Assembly (NCBI RefSeq): GCF_000970795.1
Contig: NZ_KQ034028.1
Location: 705,087-769,086, forward strand
DNA length: 64,000 bases
Direction of reading: 5' to 3'
Source: Bombilactobacillus mellifer
GTDB lineage: Bacteria; Bacillota; Bacilli; Lactobacillales; Lactobacillaceae
Below the pieces are notes generated by a model. The model was not told the DNA's origin. It made no database searches and saw only the letters and a program-made list of their open reading frames with translations. This document shows positions 38,288 through 47,374 of this stretch, piece by piece (the stretch's first letter is position 1; every line of letters begins with the position of its first letter). The position numbers and the translations under genes were made by a program.

Positions 38288-38332
38288 ATTGTAGCCTACG
38301 TCAATCAGCTAGTTTGGCAAAGGAGTGTTTAA

Positions 38333-38806
38333 TTGAGTACAGTTACCGAAAAAGTCACAGCTTTGGTGCAGCCGATTTTACAAGCCCATGGGTTTTATTT
38401 GGTGGACTTGAATTATGTCAAAGAAGGCACCAATTGGTACTTACGGGTTTTTATTGATAAACCTGGCGGAATTGATATTGAGGAATGTGCTTTAGTGAAC
38501 CAAGAATTAAGCGACCAATTAGATGTTGCGGATCCGGATCCGATTCCCAATGCATACTTTTTAGAAGTTTCCTCACCGGGAGCGGAACGACCAATTAAAA
38601 CTGAAACCGACTTGAAGTTGGCTGTTGACCAATATATACATGTCAGCTTATATCAAAAAATCAATGGTCAAAAAGTTTATGAAGGTTATTTAGATCGGTT
38701 TGATTCACATGACATATATTTAACTTATCGGGCAAAAACCCAGACAAAACAAGTAGTGTTACCCAGAAACAAAATAGCTGCAATGCGTTTAGCTATTGAG
38801 TTTTAG
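38333..38806 (+). CDS. rimP: Ribosome maturation factor RimP
   Basis: The 157-residue protein has the RimP pattern [39 protein letters not shown] and [11 protein letters not shown]. RimP is needed for 30S maturation. Start TTG 38333 follows AAGGAGTG with 6-base spacing. It opens the rimP-nusA-ylxR-ylxQ-infB-rbfA operon, which is strongly conserved in bacteria. Confidence 0.95.
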   Translation: MSTVTEKVTALVQPILQAHGFYLVDLNYVKEGTNWYLRVFIDKPGGIDIEECALVNQELSDQLDVADPDPIPNAYFLEVSSPGAERPIKTETDLKLAVDQYIHVSLYQKINGQKVYEGYLDRFDSHDIYLTYRAKTQTKQVVLPRNKIAAMRLAIEF

Positions 38807-38823
38807 TAGTTAGGAGAAGCAAA

Positions 38824-39909
38824 ATGAGTAAAGAATTAATGGATGCTTTCAGTGCTTTAGAAAAGGAAAAAGGCATTTCTAAAGAAGTGATTGTTGAAGC
38901 AATGGAAGCAGCACTCTTATCCGCTTATAAGCGTAATTATGGACAATCGCAAAATGTGGAAGTTAATTTTGATGAGCAAAAAGGCGATTTTCATGTTTAT
39001 ACGGTAAAAGAAGTCGTTGCCAATGTGGCAGATGAACGTTTTGAAATTAGTTTAGACGATGCACAAAGTATCAATAAAGGCTACGAAATTGGAGATCATA
39101 TTAATGAAGAAGTTACTCCAAGTGACTTTGGACGAATCGCCGCGCAAACAGCTAAACAAGTGGTGATGCAGCGGGTACGCGAGGCCGAACGTAACAATAT
39201 TTATGCCGAATATAGCCAATACCAAGATGAAATTATTCAAGGTGTGGTGCAACGGCGGGATAATCGCTTTGTGTATATTAATTTTGGCCGCGTGGAAGCA
39301 GTAATGGGACATAATGATCAAATTCCCGGTGAAACTTATCAACCCCAGGATCGCATTAAAGTTTATGTATCCAAAGTCGAAAATACAACTAAAGGACCGC
39401 AAATTTTTGTTTCGCGAACCAATGCCGGATTAGTCAAGCGGCTCTTTGAACAAGAAGTTCCCGAAATTTATGACGGGACCGTGGAAATTGTTTCCATAGC
39501 TCGAGAAGCGGGCGATCGCACGAAAATTGCGGTCAAATCAGACAATCCTAATGTCGATCCGGTAGGAACCACAGTCGGTCCGCGTGGTCAACGCGTACAA
39601 GCTGTAGTTGATGAATTACATGGTGAAAACATCGACGTGGTCAAGTGGGAAGAAGATCCATCTGATTTTATTGCGAATGCTTTAAATCCCGCAGAAGTGA
39701 TTGCCGTACAATTTGATGATGAAACGAATCCTAAATCTTGTATTGTGATTGTACCGGATTATCATTTGTCTTTGGCAATTGGCAAACGGGGACAAAATGC
39801 GCGCCTAGCTGCCAAATTAACCAATTTTAAAATTGACATCAAGCCGGAATCAGCAGTGGAATTTGTGGACGAAACTGGAAATGAAATTGATGATCCTAAT
39901 TTAGAGTAA
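38824..39909 (+). CDS. nusA: Transcription termination/antitermination factor NusA
   Basis: NusA binds RNA polymerase and nascent RNA. The 361-residue protein has the N-terminal domain (MDAFSALEKEKGISKEVIVE), an S1 domain (GVVQRRDNRFVYINFGRVEA, about 138-157) and two KH domains (VGPRGQRVQAV and AIGKRGQNARLAAKLT). It lacks the C-terminal acidic repeats of E. coli NusA, normal for Firmicutes. AGGAGAAG precedes ATG 38824. Confidence 0.97.
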   Translation: MSKELMDAFSALEKEKGISKEVIVEAMEAALLSAYKRNYGQSQNVEVNFDEQKGDFHVYTVKEVVANVADERFEISLDDAQSINKGYEIGDHINEEVTPSDFGRIAAQTAKQVVMQRVREAERNNIYAEYSQYQDEIIQGVVQRRDNRFVYINFGRVEAVMGHNDQIPGETYQPQDRIKVYVSKVENTTKGPQIFVSRTNAGLVKRLFEQEVPEIYDGTVEIVSIAREAGDRTKIAVKSDNPNVDPVGTTVGPRGQRVQAVVDELHGENIDVVKWEEDPSDFIANALNPAEVIAVQFDDETNPKSCIVIVPDYHLSLAIGKRGQNARLAAKLTNFKIDIKPESAVEFVDETGNEIDDPNLE

Positions 39910-39938
39910 ATGTTTTAAAATGTAAGGTGGTGATGACG

Positions 39939-40247
39939 TTGAAGCAACGCAAAGTGCCAATGCGCAAAGATGTGTTAACCAATGAAATGGCTCCCAAACG
40001 GTTATTAGTCCGCATTGTCAAAAATAAAGAAGGACAAGTCAGTTTGGATCCGACCGGTAAAAAACCGGGGCGGGGAGCCTATGTTGGTTTGAATGCGGCC
40101 GCTGTCAAACAAGCTCAACAAAAACATAGTTTAGATAAAATTTTAGAAACTAAACTCAGTGATGATTTTTATCAAGAGTTGTATGATTATGTTGAGCACC
40201 AACAGGCTCGCTTCGATTTGTTTGGTGAATTAGGTAAAAAACATTGA
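39939..40247 (+). CDS. ylxR: YlxR family RNA-binding protein
   Basis: The 102-residue protein has the YlxR core KVPMRKDVLTNEMAPKRLLVRIV followed by LDPTGKKPGRGAYVGL. YlxR (RnpM in B. subtilis work) binds RNase P RNA and affects its activity. TTG 39939 is favoured because AAGGTGG (39924-39930) lies 8 bases upstream; GTG 39927 and ATG 39933 are within or too near that site. The usual Cys of the RKC(V/I)xT motif is Asp here. It overlaps ylxQ by 4 bases. Confidence 0.88.
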   Translation: MKQRKVPMRKDVLTNEMAPKRLLVRIVKNKEGQVSLDPTGKKPGRGAYVGLNAAAVKQAQQKHSLDKILETKLSDDFYQELYDYVEHQQARFDLFGELGKKH

Positions 40248-40549
40248 ATGATCAAGCAATTTTAAATCTTTTAGGGTTAGCTTTCCGAGCTCAAAAAGTA
40301 GTGAGTGGGTTTGATTTAGTTTTACAAGCGATCGCACATCAACGAGTGAGCTTTGTCTTTGTGGCGCAAGAGACTAGTCCCAAAACGCTCAAAGAATTAC
40401 AATATCAGTTGAGTAAAACTAAAATTCCCTCTTTTCAAAAATTTTCACAGGCCCAATTAAGTAAAGCAATTGGTCGTTCTCGTAAAATTATTGCCATTAC
40501 GGATCCCGGTTTTGCTAGACGCTTTCAAGAATTAGTCACGAAAAATTAA
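40244..40549 (+). CDS. ylxQ: L7Ae-family RNA-binding protein YlxQ
   Basis: This 101-residue protein resembles L7Ae/L30e kink-turn binders: [32 protein letters not shown] and a C-terminal [14 protein letters not shown]. subtilis YlxQ is a similar small protein in the same operon; its RNA target in cells is not established. TTG 40244 overlaps the ylxR stop (TTGA), so the two are coupled. Confidence 0.88.
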   Translation: MNDQAILNLLGLAFRAQKVVSGFDLVLQAIAHQRVSFVFVAQETSPKTLKELQYQLSKTKIPSFQKFSQAQLSKAIGRSRKIIAITDPGFARRFQELVTKN

Positions 40550-40562
40550 GGAGTGTGAATTT

Positions 40563-43193
40563 ATGGGGAAAAAACGCGTTTATGAATTAGCAAAGGAATT
40601 ATCCATTCCCAGTAAAGAACTAGTCAATTTGGCTCAACGCAATAAAATGGATATTGCTTCCCACATGGCAGTCTTAGAGACTTCACAAATTCAGCAATTA
40701 ACCAAACTGGTGCAACAACAAACAACAGCTAAAAGCCAAAATGCATCACAAGCTGCGGTTAAACAACATCCACAGCATGCTGGTTCGGAAAAAACTAAAA
40801 TTAAAATTACGGCTATTCGCCGTTCAGAAAAAAATAACACCGAGAAAAAGGAAAATAAAAAGCCGAACAACCAAGCGCGGACGGCGAATAATAATCGATC
40901 TAGTCAAAATACAACGCGCAATCGCAATCAAAATTCGAATCAAAACCGGAATCGCACTAATCGCAATACTAACGGTGATCGCCGCTCATCCATGATGAAT
41001 CGTGCTAGTGCTGGTCGCAAACATTTGGCCCAATATAAGCAAAATGCTCAAGCCTCAGTAGAAGAAATTGATAAATCGCGGCAACAAGCTGCAGCTAACC
41101 ATCAAAAGCGGGCTAAACGGCCAGTCACTTCAACTACATCAGCTACAGCACGACCAACAGCGCAGAAAAAAACAACGGCTACAAAAACCAACAATTATCG
41201 CAATCATCGAACTTCTACCCCCAAAGCTCCTGCTATGCCGCAACCAGTAGCAGCGGAACAGAAGGAAAAACAAGCGAGTGAAAATAAGCGCCAGCATGAA
41301 TTCACCAATAATCGGCGCAAAAATGAACATATCGATTATCGTAATAAACCCAAGCATAAAAATAAGCGTAAACTGAAAAAAAGACAAGTTAATAAGCCTA
41401 AAAAAGTGTTACCACAGCGTAAAGAGCGGCCATTACCAGAAACGTTGGAATATACAGTCGGGATGAATGCCCAAGATCTAGGGAAAATTTTGCATCGTGA
41501 GCCGGCAGAAATTGTGAAAAAGTTATTCATGTTAGGTATCATGGTCAACCAAAATCAATCCTTAGATAAAGATACAATTGAATTATTAGCCACAGACTAC
41601 GATATCAATGCCCAAGAAAAAGTAGAAGAAGATATTACTGATTTAGATACTTTCTTTGAAGCTGAAGTTAGCAACACTGATAATTTAGAAAGTCGGCCGC
41701 CGGTAGTTACTATTATGGGACATGTTGATCATGGGAAAACTACCTTATTGGACAATTTGCGAAACAGTCATGTGACCGCCGGAGAAGCAGGTGGAATCAC
41801 TCAGCATATTGGTGCTTACCAAGTCAAATTAGATAATCGCTTAATTACCTTCTTAGATACCCCGGGGCACGCAGCCTTTTCTAATATGCGGGCCCGCGGA
41901 GCGGATATTACAGACATTGTCGTTTTAGTGGTGGCTGCAGATGATGGAGTAATGCCGCAAACGATTGAGGCTATTAACCATGCAAAGGCCGCCAAAGATC
42001 CGATTATTGTAGCTATCAATAAAATCGATAAGCCTGATGCTAATCCGCAACATGTCACCGAGGAATTAATGAAATATGAATTAATCCCTGAAGAATACGG
42101 TGGCGATACCATTTTCGTAAATATTTCCGCTAAAAAAGGCACTGGGATCGATGATTTATTGCAAATGATTTTGCTGGAAGCAGATGTTTTAGAGTTAAAG
42201 GCCAATCCCAAACAAAAGGCAGTCGGCACGGTTATTGAAGCTCGCTTAGATAAAGGCCGCGGTCCGGTGGCAAGTCTTTTAGTGCAACAAGGGACTCTGC
42301 ACAAAGGTGATCCGATCGTAGTGGGCAATACCTTTGGCCGCGTACGGGTTATGACCGACGATCGGGGGCGGCGAATTAAAGAAGCTCTACCTTCCCAACC
42401 GGTCATGATTACTGGTCTAAATGATGTGCCGCAATCTGCTGATAAATTTGTGGTCTTTGATGATGAAAAAACCGCCCGCTCGGCCGGTGAAGAACGGGCT
42501 AAACAGGCACAAATGGAAGAACGCAAGCGCACTAATGCGGTCACTTTAGACAACTTGTTTGATACCATGAAACAAAATGATATGAAAGAAGTCGACGTCG
42601 TTATTAAAGCTGACGTCCAGGGTTCGGTCGAAGCCTTACAAAACAGCTTGGAAAAAATTGATGTCGAAGGCGTCCGGGTGAATATTATTCATGCCGCGGT
42701 CGGAGCTATTAATGAAAGTGATGTTACCTTAGCTTCAGCAAGTAATGCCATTATCATTGGTTTTAACGTTCGACCAACGAATCAAGCTAAAATTCAAGCA
42801 GATGAAGAAAATGTCGATATCCGATTGCATAATGTCATTTATAAAGCCATTGATGAAATTGAATCGGCCATGAAGGGCTTGTTGGAGCCAGTCTATGAAG
42901 AAAAAGTCACGGGTAATTTAACCGTTCGCGAAACTTATAAAGTATCCAAAGTGGGCACAATTGCCGGCTGTATTGTGGATAGCGGGTTAATTCAACGTGA
43001 TAGTGGCGTGCGGCTGATTCGCGATGGAATTGTCATTTACCAAGGGAAATTGGCATCCTTAAAACGATTTAAAGATGACGTTAAAGAAGTCAAACAGGGT
43101 TTTGAATGTGGTTTAACCATTGCTGATTACAATGATATTAAAATCGATGACCAATTAGAAGCCTATGTCATGCAAGAAGTTCAAGTAGAATAA
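40563..43193 (+). CDS. infB: Translation initiation factor IF-2
   Basis: IF-2 is the GTPase that brings initiator tRNA to the 30S subunit. The 876-residue protein has an N-terminal IF2-N helix pair ([21 protein letters not shown]), a long Asn/Arg/Lys/Gln-rich linker (about 65-290, with [16 protein letters not shown]), a second IF2-N domain, and the GTPase core with GHVDHGKTT (about 386), DTPGHAAF and NKID. C-terminal domains follow to a normal end. The ATG follows AAGGAG. The linker is low complexity and probably disordered. Confidence 0.97.
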   Translation: MGKKRVYELAKELSIPSKELVNLAQRNKMDIASHMAVLETSQIQQLTKLVQQQTTAKSQNASQAAVKQHPQHAGSEKTKIKITAIRRSEKNNTEKKENKKPNNQARTANNNRSSQNTTRNRNQNSNQNRNRTNRNTNGDRRSSMMNRASAGRKHLAQYKQNAQASVEEIDKSRQQAAANHQKRAKRPVTSTTSATARPTAQKKTTATKTNNYRNHRTSTPKAPAMPQPVAAEQKEKQASENKRQHEFTNNRRKNEHIDYRNKPKHKNKRKLKKRQVNKPKKVLPQRKERPLPETLEYTVGMNAQDLGKILHREPAEIVKKLFMLGIMVNQNQSLDKDTIELLATDYDINAQEKVEEDITDLDTFFEAEVSNTDNLESRPPVVTIMGHVDHGKTTLLDNLRNSHVTAGEAGGITQHIGAYQVKLDNRLITFLDTPGHAAFSNMRARGADITDIVVLVVAADDGVMPQTIEAINHAKAAKDPIIVAINKIDKPDANPQHVTEELMKYELIPEEYGGDTIFVNISAKKGTGIDDLLQMILLEADVLELKANPKQKAVGTVIEARLDKGRGPVASLLVQQGTLHKGDPIVVGNTFGRVRVMTDDRGRRIKEALPSQPVMITGLNDVPQSADKFVVFDDEKTARSAGEERAKQAQMEERKRTNAVTLDNLFDTMKQNDMKEVDVVIKADVQGSVEALQNSLEKIDVEGVRVNIIHAAVGAINESDVTLASASNAIIIGFNVRPTNQAKIQADEENVDIRLHNVIYKAIDEIESAMKGLLEPVYEEKVTGNLTVRETYKVSKVGTIAGCIVDSGLIQRDSGVRLIRDGIVIYQGKLASLKRFKDDVKEVKQGFECGLTIADYNDIKIDDQLEAYVMQEVQVE

Positions 43194-43218
43194 TTGACCA
43201 TCCTAAAGGAGGATTGCG

Positions 43219-43569
43219 ATGCAACATCGAGTTGGACGTCTGGAACAAGAAATTCAGCGGGAAGTCAATGATCTTCTTTTGAAGCAAGTGCGTGATCCTC
43301 GAGTACAAGGGATTACGATTACCGGAGTTGAAGTTACAGGTGATTTGCAGCAAGCCACCATTTATTTCAGCATCTTAGCAGATCAAGCTAGTGCTGCAAC
43401 GCGTGCTCTAGCCGGTCTCAATCATGCCAAAGGGTTGATTCGGCGGGAACTAGGGCATCGCTTATCTATCTATAAAACGCCGGAAATCTTTTTTAAACAA
43501 GATCAATCGATTCGTTATGGCGAACATATTGATCAATTATTAAAACAGTTACATGAACGTGAACAGTAA
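43219..43569 (+). CDS. rbfA: Ribosome-binding factor A
   Basis: RbfA is a cold-shock 30S maturation factor. The 116-residue protein begins HRVGRLEQEIQREVNDLLLK and has DPRVQGITITGVEVTGDLQQA, the KH-like core, then PEIFFKQDQSI. AAAGGAGG lies upstream of ATG 43219. It closes the nusA-infB operon; a terminator follows. Confidence 0.96.
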   Translation: MQHRVGRLEQEIQREVNDLLLKQVRDPRVQGITITGVEVTGDLQQATIYFSILADQASAATRALAGLNHAKGLIRRELGHRLSIYKTPEIFFKQDQSIRYGEHIDQLLKQLHEREQ

Positions 43570-43600
43570 TTATTCAGATGAAGATCGGATGAAAAACTAA

Positions 43601-43635
43601 AGTGTCTCAGAGGATAAGTTCTGAGGCGCTTTTTT
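43601..43635 (+). terminator. Intrinsic terminator of the rimP-rbfA operon
   Basis: An 11-bp stem (43601-43611 with 43620-43630, CTCAGA/TCTGAG at its top, some G-U pairs) and an 8-nt loop are followed by six T. Confidence 0.85.
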
Positions 43636-43650
43636 GTAATGGCCTAATTA

Positions 43651-43659
43651 TGCTATAAT
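43651..43659 (+). promoter_or_regulatory. Extended -10 promoter of truB-ribF
   Basis: TGCTATAAT is a perfect extended -10 element. No good -35 box is seen 17 bases upstream, which is acceptable for this promoter class. Confidence 0.6.
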
Positions 43660-43684
43660 TTTATCTGTGAATTGAGGTGACAAA

Positions 43685-44584
43685 ATGAATGGCATTGTGC
43701 CACTCTATAAACCTAAAGGCAACACCAGCGGCGCTTGCGTTTATCGCCTGCGCCACTTACTGCAAGAGAAAAAAATAGGACATACAGGGACCTTAGATCC
43801 TGACGTCGATGGAGTTTTAGTCTTATGTGTCGGACAAGCTACGAAGCTGGTTAATCGTTTGATGGACTCTCATAAAATTTATCAAGGTCAAGTAACATTA
43901 GGCGTCGCCACTACAACGGAAGACGCGAGTGGTGAAGTGATCGCCCACAAACCTTTAGCTCAGCCGTTTGACAAACAGGTGATTCAAGCGGCCATGCAAC
44001 AATTAACGGGAACCATTGATCAAACACCACCACTGTATTCGGCCGTGAAAGTGAAAGGACGGCGCTTATATGAATATGCCCGCTTGCACGAACCAGTTGA
44101 GCGACCAACAAGACGAGTAACGATTTACAATTTTCAAATGCTTGCCGATCCCTTTTTTAATACTGCTACCCAGCAGCAAACAATCAATTTTACAGTTGAA
44201 TGTTCAAAAGGAACTTATATTCGCACTTTAGCTGTTCAGTTAGGAGAATTATTGCAGGTTCCGGCACATATGAGTGCTTTGACGCGTAGTTATGGAAGTG
44301 GTTTTGGGTTGGCGCAAACCTTTAGTTTCACCGATATCGAAACGCAATTAGCCCAAGGACGCAGAGATTTTTTGTTACCTCTGGATTGTGCCATTCCACA
44401 AATGTCGCACTATGAATTAAGTCCACTTCAATGGCAATTGGTACAAAATGGACATTGGCTAACGCTGCCAGAGCAAACCGCTCCAGAATTAGCTTTGTAC
44501 TATCACCGGGTATTAAAGGCGATATATCAGCGACAAACACAACGTTTTGTCCCCCAATTAATGTTGTTAAATAATGACAGGTGA
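43685..44584 (+). CDS. truB: tRNA pseudouridine-55 synthase
   Basis: TruB makes pseudouridine 55 in the T-loop of all elongator tRNAs. The 299-residue protein has the catalytic GTLDPDVDGVL with Asp38, an SAVKVKGRRLYEYAR segment and ECSKGTYIRTLA. GAGGTGA precedes ATG 43685. Its end overlaps the ribosome binding site of ribF, the usual truB-ribF pair. Confidence 0.96.
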   Translation: MNGIVPLYKPKGNTSGACVYRLRHLLQEKKIGHTGTLDPDVDGVLVLCVGQATKLVNRLMDSHKIYQGQVTLGVATTTEDASGEVIAHKPLAQPFDKQVIQAAMQQLTGTIDQTPPLYSAVKVKGRRLYEYARLHEPVERPTRRVTIYNFQMLADPFFNTATQQQTINFTVECSKGTYIRTLAVQLGELLQVPAHMSALTRSYGSGFGLAQTFSFTDIETQLAQGRRDFLLPLDCAIPQMSHYELSPLQWQLVQNGHWLTLPEQTAPELALYYHRVLKAIYQRQTQRFVPQLMLLNNDR

Positions 44585-44589
44585 GCAAA

Positions 44590-45534
44590 TTGCAAGTAAA
44601 AAAGCTTAAATTTGGAAAACATAATTTCCAGCAAGTTATCCAGCCGCAAGTCTTGGTCGCTGGTTTTTTTGATGGTGTTCATTTGGGTCACCAGAGTGTA
44701 ATTAAGACGGGAGTGAGACTGGCCCGAACTAAAAATATGCCGGTGAGTGTTTTGACTTTTGATCGTCATCCAGCGCTAGTTTATAGTCCACAGCCGCCGG
44801 CTTACTATCAATATTTGTCACCTTTACAACGTAAATTAGAGTTATTGGACAATCTAGGTGTTGATCGGGTGTATATTGCTGAATTTAATCCCGATTTTGC
44901 CCATTTACGACCGCAGTCTTTTGTGGAACAGTTTTTAATCCCACTGCATCTGGATACTTTAGTGGCGGGGTTTGATTGGACGTTTGGTCCCAAAACTCAA
45001 GCCAATATGGAGACCTTACGGCAGTTGGCCCAAGGGCGTTTTACAGTTTTGAAAGTTCCTAAATTGCAGTTCGATCAACAAAAAATTTCTTCGACGCATA
45101 TCCGTCAATTCTTAAAGACCCATCAGATTGCGGCAGCTAATTTAATGCTCAATTATAATTACCAAAATAGCGGTGTCGTCGTACACGGTTTTCATCGGGG
45201 GCGGCGGTTAGGTTTTCCCACCGCCAATTTAGACATTCCTTTGGAACAATTAATTCCAGCGATTGGAGTGTATGTTACCCGCGTTCGAGTGGGGCAAGAT
45301 TGGTATCCGGCCATGACTTCGATTGGGCGCAATGTGACTTTTAATCATGGAAATAATCCTTTAACTGTCGAGGCTAATCTTTTAGATTTTCAAGGTGATT
45401 TATACGGACAGACCATGAAAATCGAATGGTTAAAGTATTTACGCAAAGAGATCAAATTTGCGAATGCTTCGGAGTTAATTCAACAAATGCAGCAGGATCA
45501 ATTACAAACTCAAAAATATTTTCAAAAAGTTTAG
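44590..45534 (+). CDS. ribF: Bifunctional riboflavin kinase/FAD synthetase
   Basis: RibF turns riboflavin into FMN and FAD. The 314-residue protein has the N-terminal FAD synthetase (nucleotidyltransferase) domain with GFFDGVHLGHQSVI and a SSTHIRQFL motif, and the C-terminal flavokinase domain with HRGRRLGFPTANLD. TTG 44590 is favoured because AGGTGA (44579-44584) lies 5 bases upstream; GTG 44581 is in frame but lacks a ribosome binding site. Its stop codon lies inside a degenerate CIRCE-like repeat of the next operon. Confidence 0.95.
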   Translation: MQVKKLKFGKHNFQQVIQPQVLVAGFFDGVHLGHQSVIKTGVRLARTKNMPVSVLTFDRHPALVYSPQPPAYYQYLSPLQRKLELLDNLGVDRVYIAEFNPDFAHLRPQSFVEQFLIPLHLDTLVAGFDWTFGPKTQANMETLRQLAQGRFTVLKVPKLQFDQQKISSTHIRQFLKTHQIAAANLMLNYNYQNSGVVVHGFHRGRRLGFPTANLDIPLEQLIPAIGVYVTRVRVGQDWYPAMTSIGRNVTFNHGNNPLTVEANLLDFQGDLYGQTMKIEWLKYLRKEIKFANASELIQQMQQDQLQTQKYFQKV

Positions 45535-45557
45535 CAAGCATCTTGACACAGTGCTAA
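45531..45557 (+). promoter_or_regulatory. Degenerate upstream CIRCE-like element
   Basis: TTAGCAAGC (45531-45539), nine bases, then CAGTGCTAA (45549-45557) match the CIRCE halves TTAGCACTC and GAGTGCTAA at 7 of 9 and 8 of 9 positions with the exact N9 spacer. It overlaps the ribF stop and the hrcA -35 box (45543-45548). Confidence 0.55.
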
Positions 45558-45571
45558 GAGATTGCTATATT
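45543..45571 (+). promoter_or_regulatory. Sigma-A promoter of the hrcA operon
   Basis: TTGACA (45543-45548) and TATATT (45566-45571) are exactly 17 bases apart with TGC just before the -10 box. The start would fall next to or within the perfect CIRCE element. Confidence 0.85.
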
Positions 45572-45579
45572 TGATAATG

Positions 45580-45606
45580 TTAGCACTCCGATAAAAAGAG
45601 TGCTAA
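45580..45606 (+). promoter_or_regulatory. Perfect CIRCE operator
   Basis: TTAGCACTC, nine bases, then GAGTGCTAA is the exact CIRCE consensus bound by HrcA. It covers the expected transcription start of the hrcA-grpE-dnaK-dnaJ operon and the early leader. Confidence 0.97.
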
Positions 45607-45622
45607 AGCGAGGTGATTTAGT

Positions 45623-46696
45623 TTGATAACTGATCGTCAAGCACTAATTTTAAAAGCAATTGTGCAACAATATATTGAAACTGGACAGCCAGTAGGATCT
45701 AAGGCGCTAATGGATTTGTTACCGACACATGTCAGTTCGGCAACGATTCGTAATGATATGGCCAGTTTAGAAAAAGATGGTCTGATTGAAAAAATCCATT
45801 TATCGTCCGGACGGATCCCCTCGGTTCGAGGTTATCGTTATTATTTAGATAATTTATTAAAACCGATTAATATTTCTGATCAAACTAGTGAATTGATTCA
45901 ATCGGATTTTGCGAAGCAAGAGTTTAACCGGATTGATGAAATTGTAGCGCAGTCAGCAAAGATTCTATCAACATTAACCAGTTATACGGCGATTGCTTTG
46001 GGTCCAGAAAGTAAAAATACTAAATTAACCGGCTTTCGGATAGTCGAACTCAATGATAATCAAATTATGGCGATTATTGTAACCAGCGATGGTGCAGTCT
46101 TTAACCAAGTTTATAAAGTTCCGCGCAATAGTTCCGGGGAACAAATTGAGGAAATAGTCCGCATCATTAATGATCAACTAGTGGGCGAGACACTGGCAAC
46201 AGTTTCCCACCGCTTACAGACGGATTTTCCGCAGTTGGTATCCCGCTATTTACAAACGCCTAATGGCTTTTTAGCAATGTTTGATCGATTTTTAGATAAA
46301 GTAACGGCAGACCATTTCTTTGTCGATGGAAAGTCCAACTTATTTAATTACGTCGATGCACGGAATACTTCTAATTTGAAGTATTTGTATTCATTGTTTG
46401 ACAGTGATTATTATTTAGCACGACTTTTAGGCTTAGACCAAAATGACACTCATGATGAAGATGAACACGGTATTCAGGTTCATTTAGGATATGAGTTAGA
46501 TCCGCAAACCTTAAAAAATTATAGTTTAATTACAGCTAAATATAGTGTAGGCAGCCATGGGCAAGGGTTAATTGCCCTTTTGGGTCCTACGAATATGCCG
46601 TACTCGCAATTGATTGGCTTAATTGCTTCGCTGCGGCAAGAGTTAGCCAAACAGTTACGTGAGTATTTTAGTGATTTAAATGGTAATTCAAGTTAG
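45623..46696 (+). CDS. hrcA: Heat-inducible transcription repressor HrcA
   Basis: HrcA binds CIRCE and represses class I heat-shock genes. The 357-residue protein has the N-terminal winged helix (LTDR-like start ITDRQALILKAIVQQYIETG, then SSATIRNDMASLEKDGLI) and the conserved C-terminal VGSHGQGLIALLGPTNMPYS. It starts with TTG 45623 after GAGGTGA. It leads grpE-dnaK-dnaJ, so it represses its own operon through the CIRCE elements upstream. Confidence 0.97.
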   Translation: MITDRQALILKAIVQQYIETGQPVGSKALMDLLPTHVSSATIRNDMASLEKDGLIEKIHLSSGRIPSVRGYRYYLDNLLKPINISDQTSELIQSDFAKQEFNRIDEIVAQSAKILSTLTSYTAIALGPESKNTKLTGFRIVELNDNQIMAIIVTSDGAVFNQVYKVPRNSSGEQIEEIVRIINDQLVGETLATVSHRLQTDFPQLVSRYLQTPNGFLAMFDRFLDKVTADHFFVDGKSNLFNYVDARNTSNLKYLYSLFDSDYYLARLLGLDQNDTHDEDEHGIQVHLGYELDPQTLKNYSLITAKYSVGSHGQGLIALLGPTNMPYSQLIGLIASLRQELAKQLREYFSDLNGNSS

Positions 46697-46707
46697 GAGG
46701 AATTGAC

Positions 46708-47337
46708 TTGACCAAACGAGATCCAGAAGCAACGGAGTTCCCTTCCGAAAAGGACTTAAAGAAAACTGCCAATTCTGCGCAGGCTAATTTGAAAGCCTCT
46801 CAGCCTGAAACAAAGCAAAAAGCAGCCGCTCAAACTGCACAGTCAGCTGATAATGATAATGAAGCAGTGATTGATAAATTATTAGATAAGAATCAAGAAT
46901 TGGAAAAGAAATTACGTGCCAGTCAAGATCAGTATTTACGGGCGGAAGCAGAAATTCAAAACATAAAACGACATAATCAAATGGAACAGGCTGATTTGAT
47001 CAAGTATGATGGTCAAAAATTAGCGACCGCCATTTTGCCGTCATTGGATAATCTGCAACGAGCTTTGCAAGCACAAAGTTCCAATAAAGCACAAGAAGAG
47101 AGTATTCTAACTGGTGTAAAGATGGTTTTAAAACATTTACAACAGGCTTTAAAAGAAAATCAAGTTGAAGAAATTCCGGCGGCGGGTCAAAAATTTGATC
47201 CGACTTTGCATCAAGCAGTACAAACCGTACCGGCGGATGATCAACATCCGGCCGAAACTGTGGTCGAAGTTTTACAAACAGGTTATAAATTGAAAGATCG
47301 AGTTTTACGTCCTAGTATGGTAGTCGTGGCTCAGTAA
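46708..47337 (+). CDS. grpE: Nucleotide exchange factor GrpE
   Basis: GrpE releases ADP from DnaK. The 209-residue protein has a charged, disordered N-terminal 55 residues, the long dimerising helix (LLDKNQELEKKLRASQDQYL, then RAEAEIQNIKRHN) and the C-terminal beta domain with FDPTLHQAVQTVPADD and VLRPSMVVVAQ. TTG 46708 follows AGGAGG with 7-base spacing. Confidence 0.96.
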   Translation: MTKRDPEATEFPSEKDLKKTANSAQANLKASQPETKQKAAAQTAQSADNDNEAVIDKLLDKNQELEKKLRASQDQYLRAEAEIQNIKRHNQMEQADLIKYDGQKLATAILPSLDNLQRALQAQSSNKAQEESILTGVKMVLKHLQQALKENQVEEIPAAGQKFDPTLHQAVQTVPADDQHPAETVVEVLQTGYKLKDRVLRPSMVVVAQ

Positions 47338-47374
47338 ATAAATTGAGAATGTATAAAAGGGAAGGTATTGTTAT

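Noticed and set aside
41816..42568. A 250-codon open frame antisense to infB
   Set aside because: It lies fully inside the conserved GTPase region of infB, has no ribosome binding site, and the translation has the Ser/Arg/Thr-rich look of a shadow frame.
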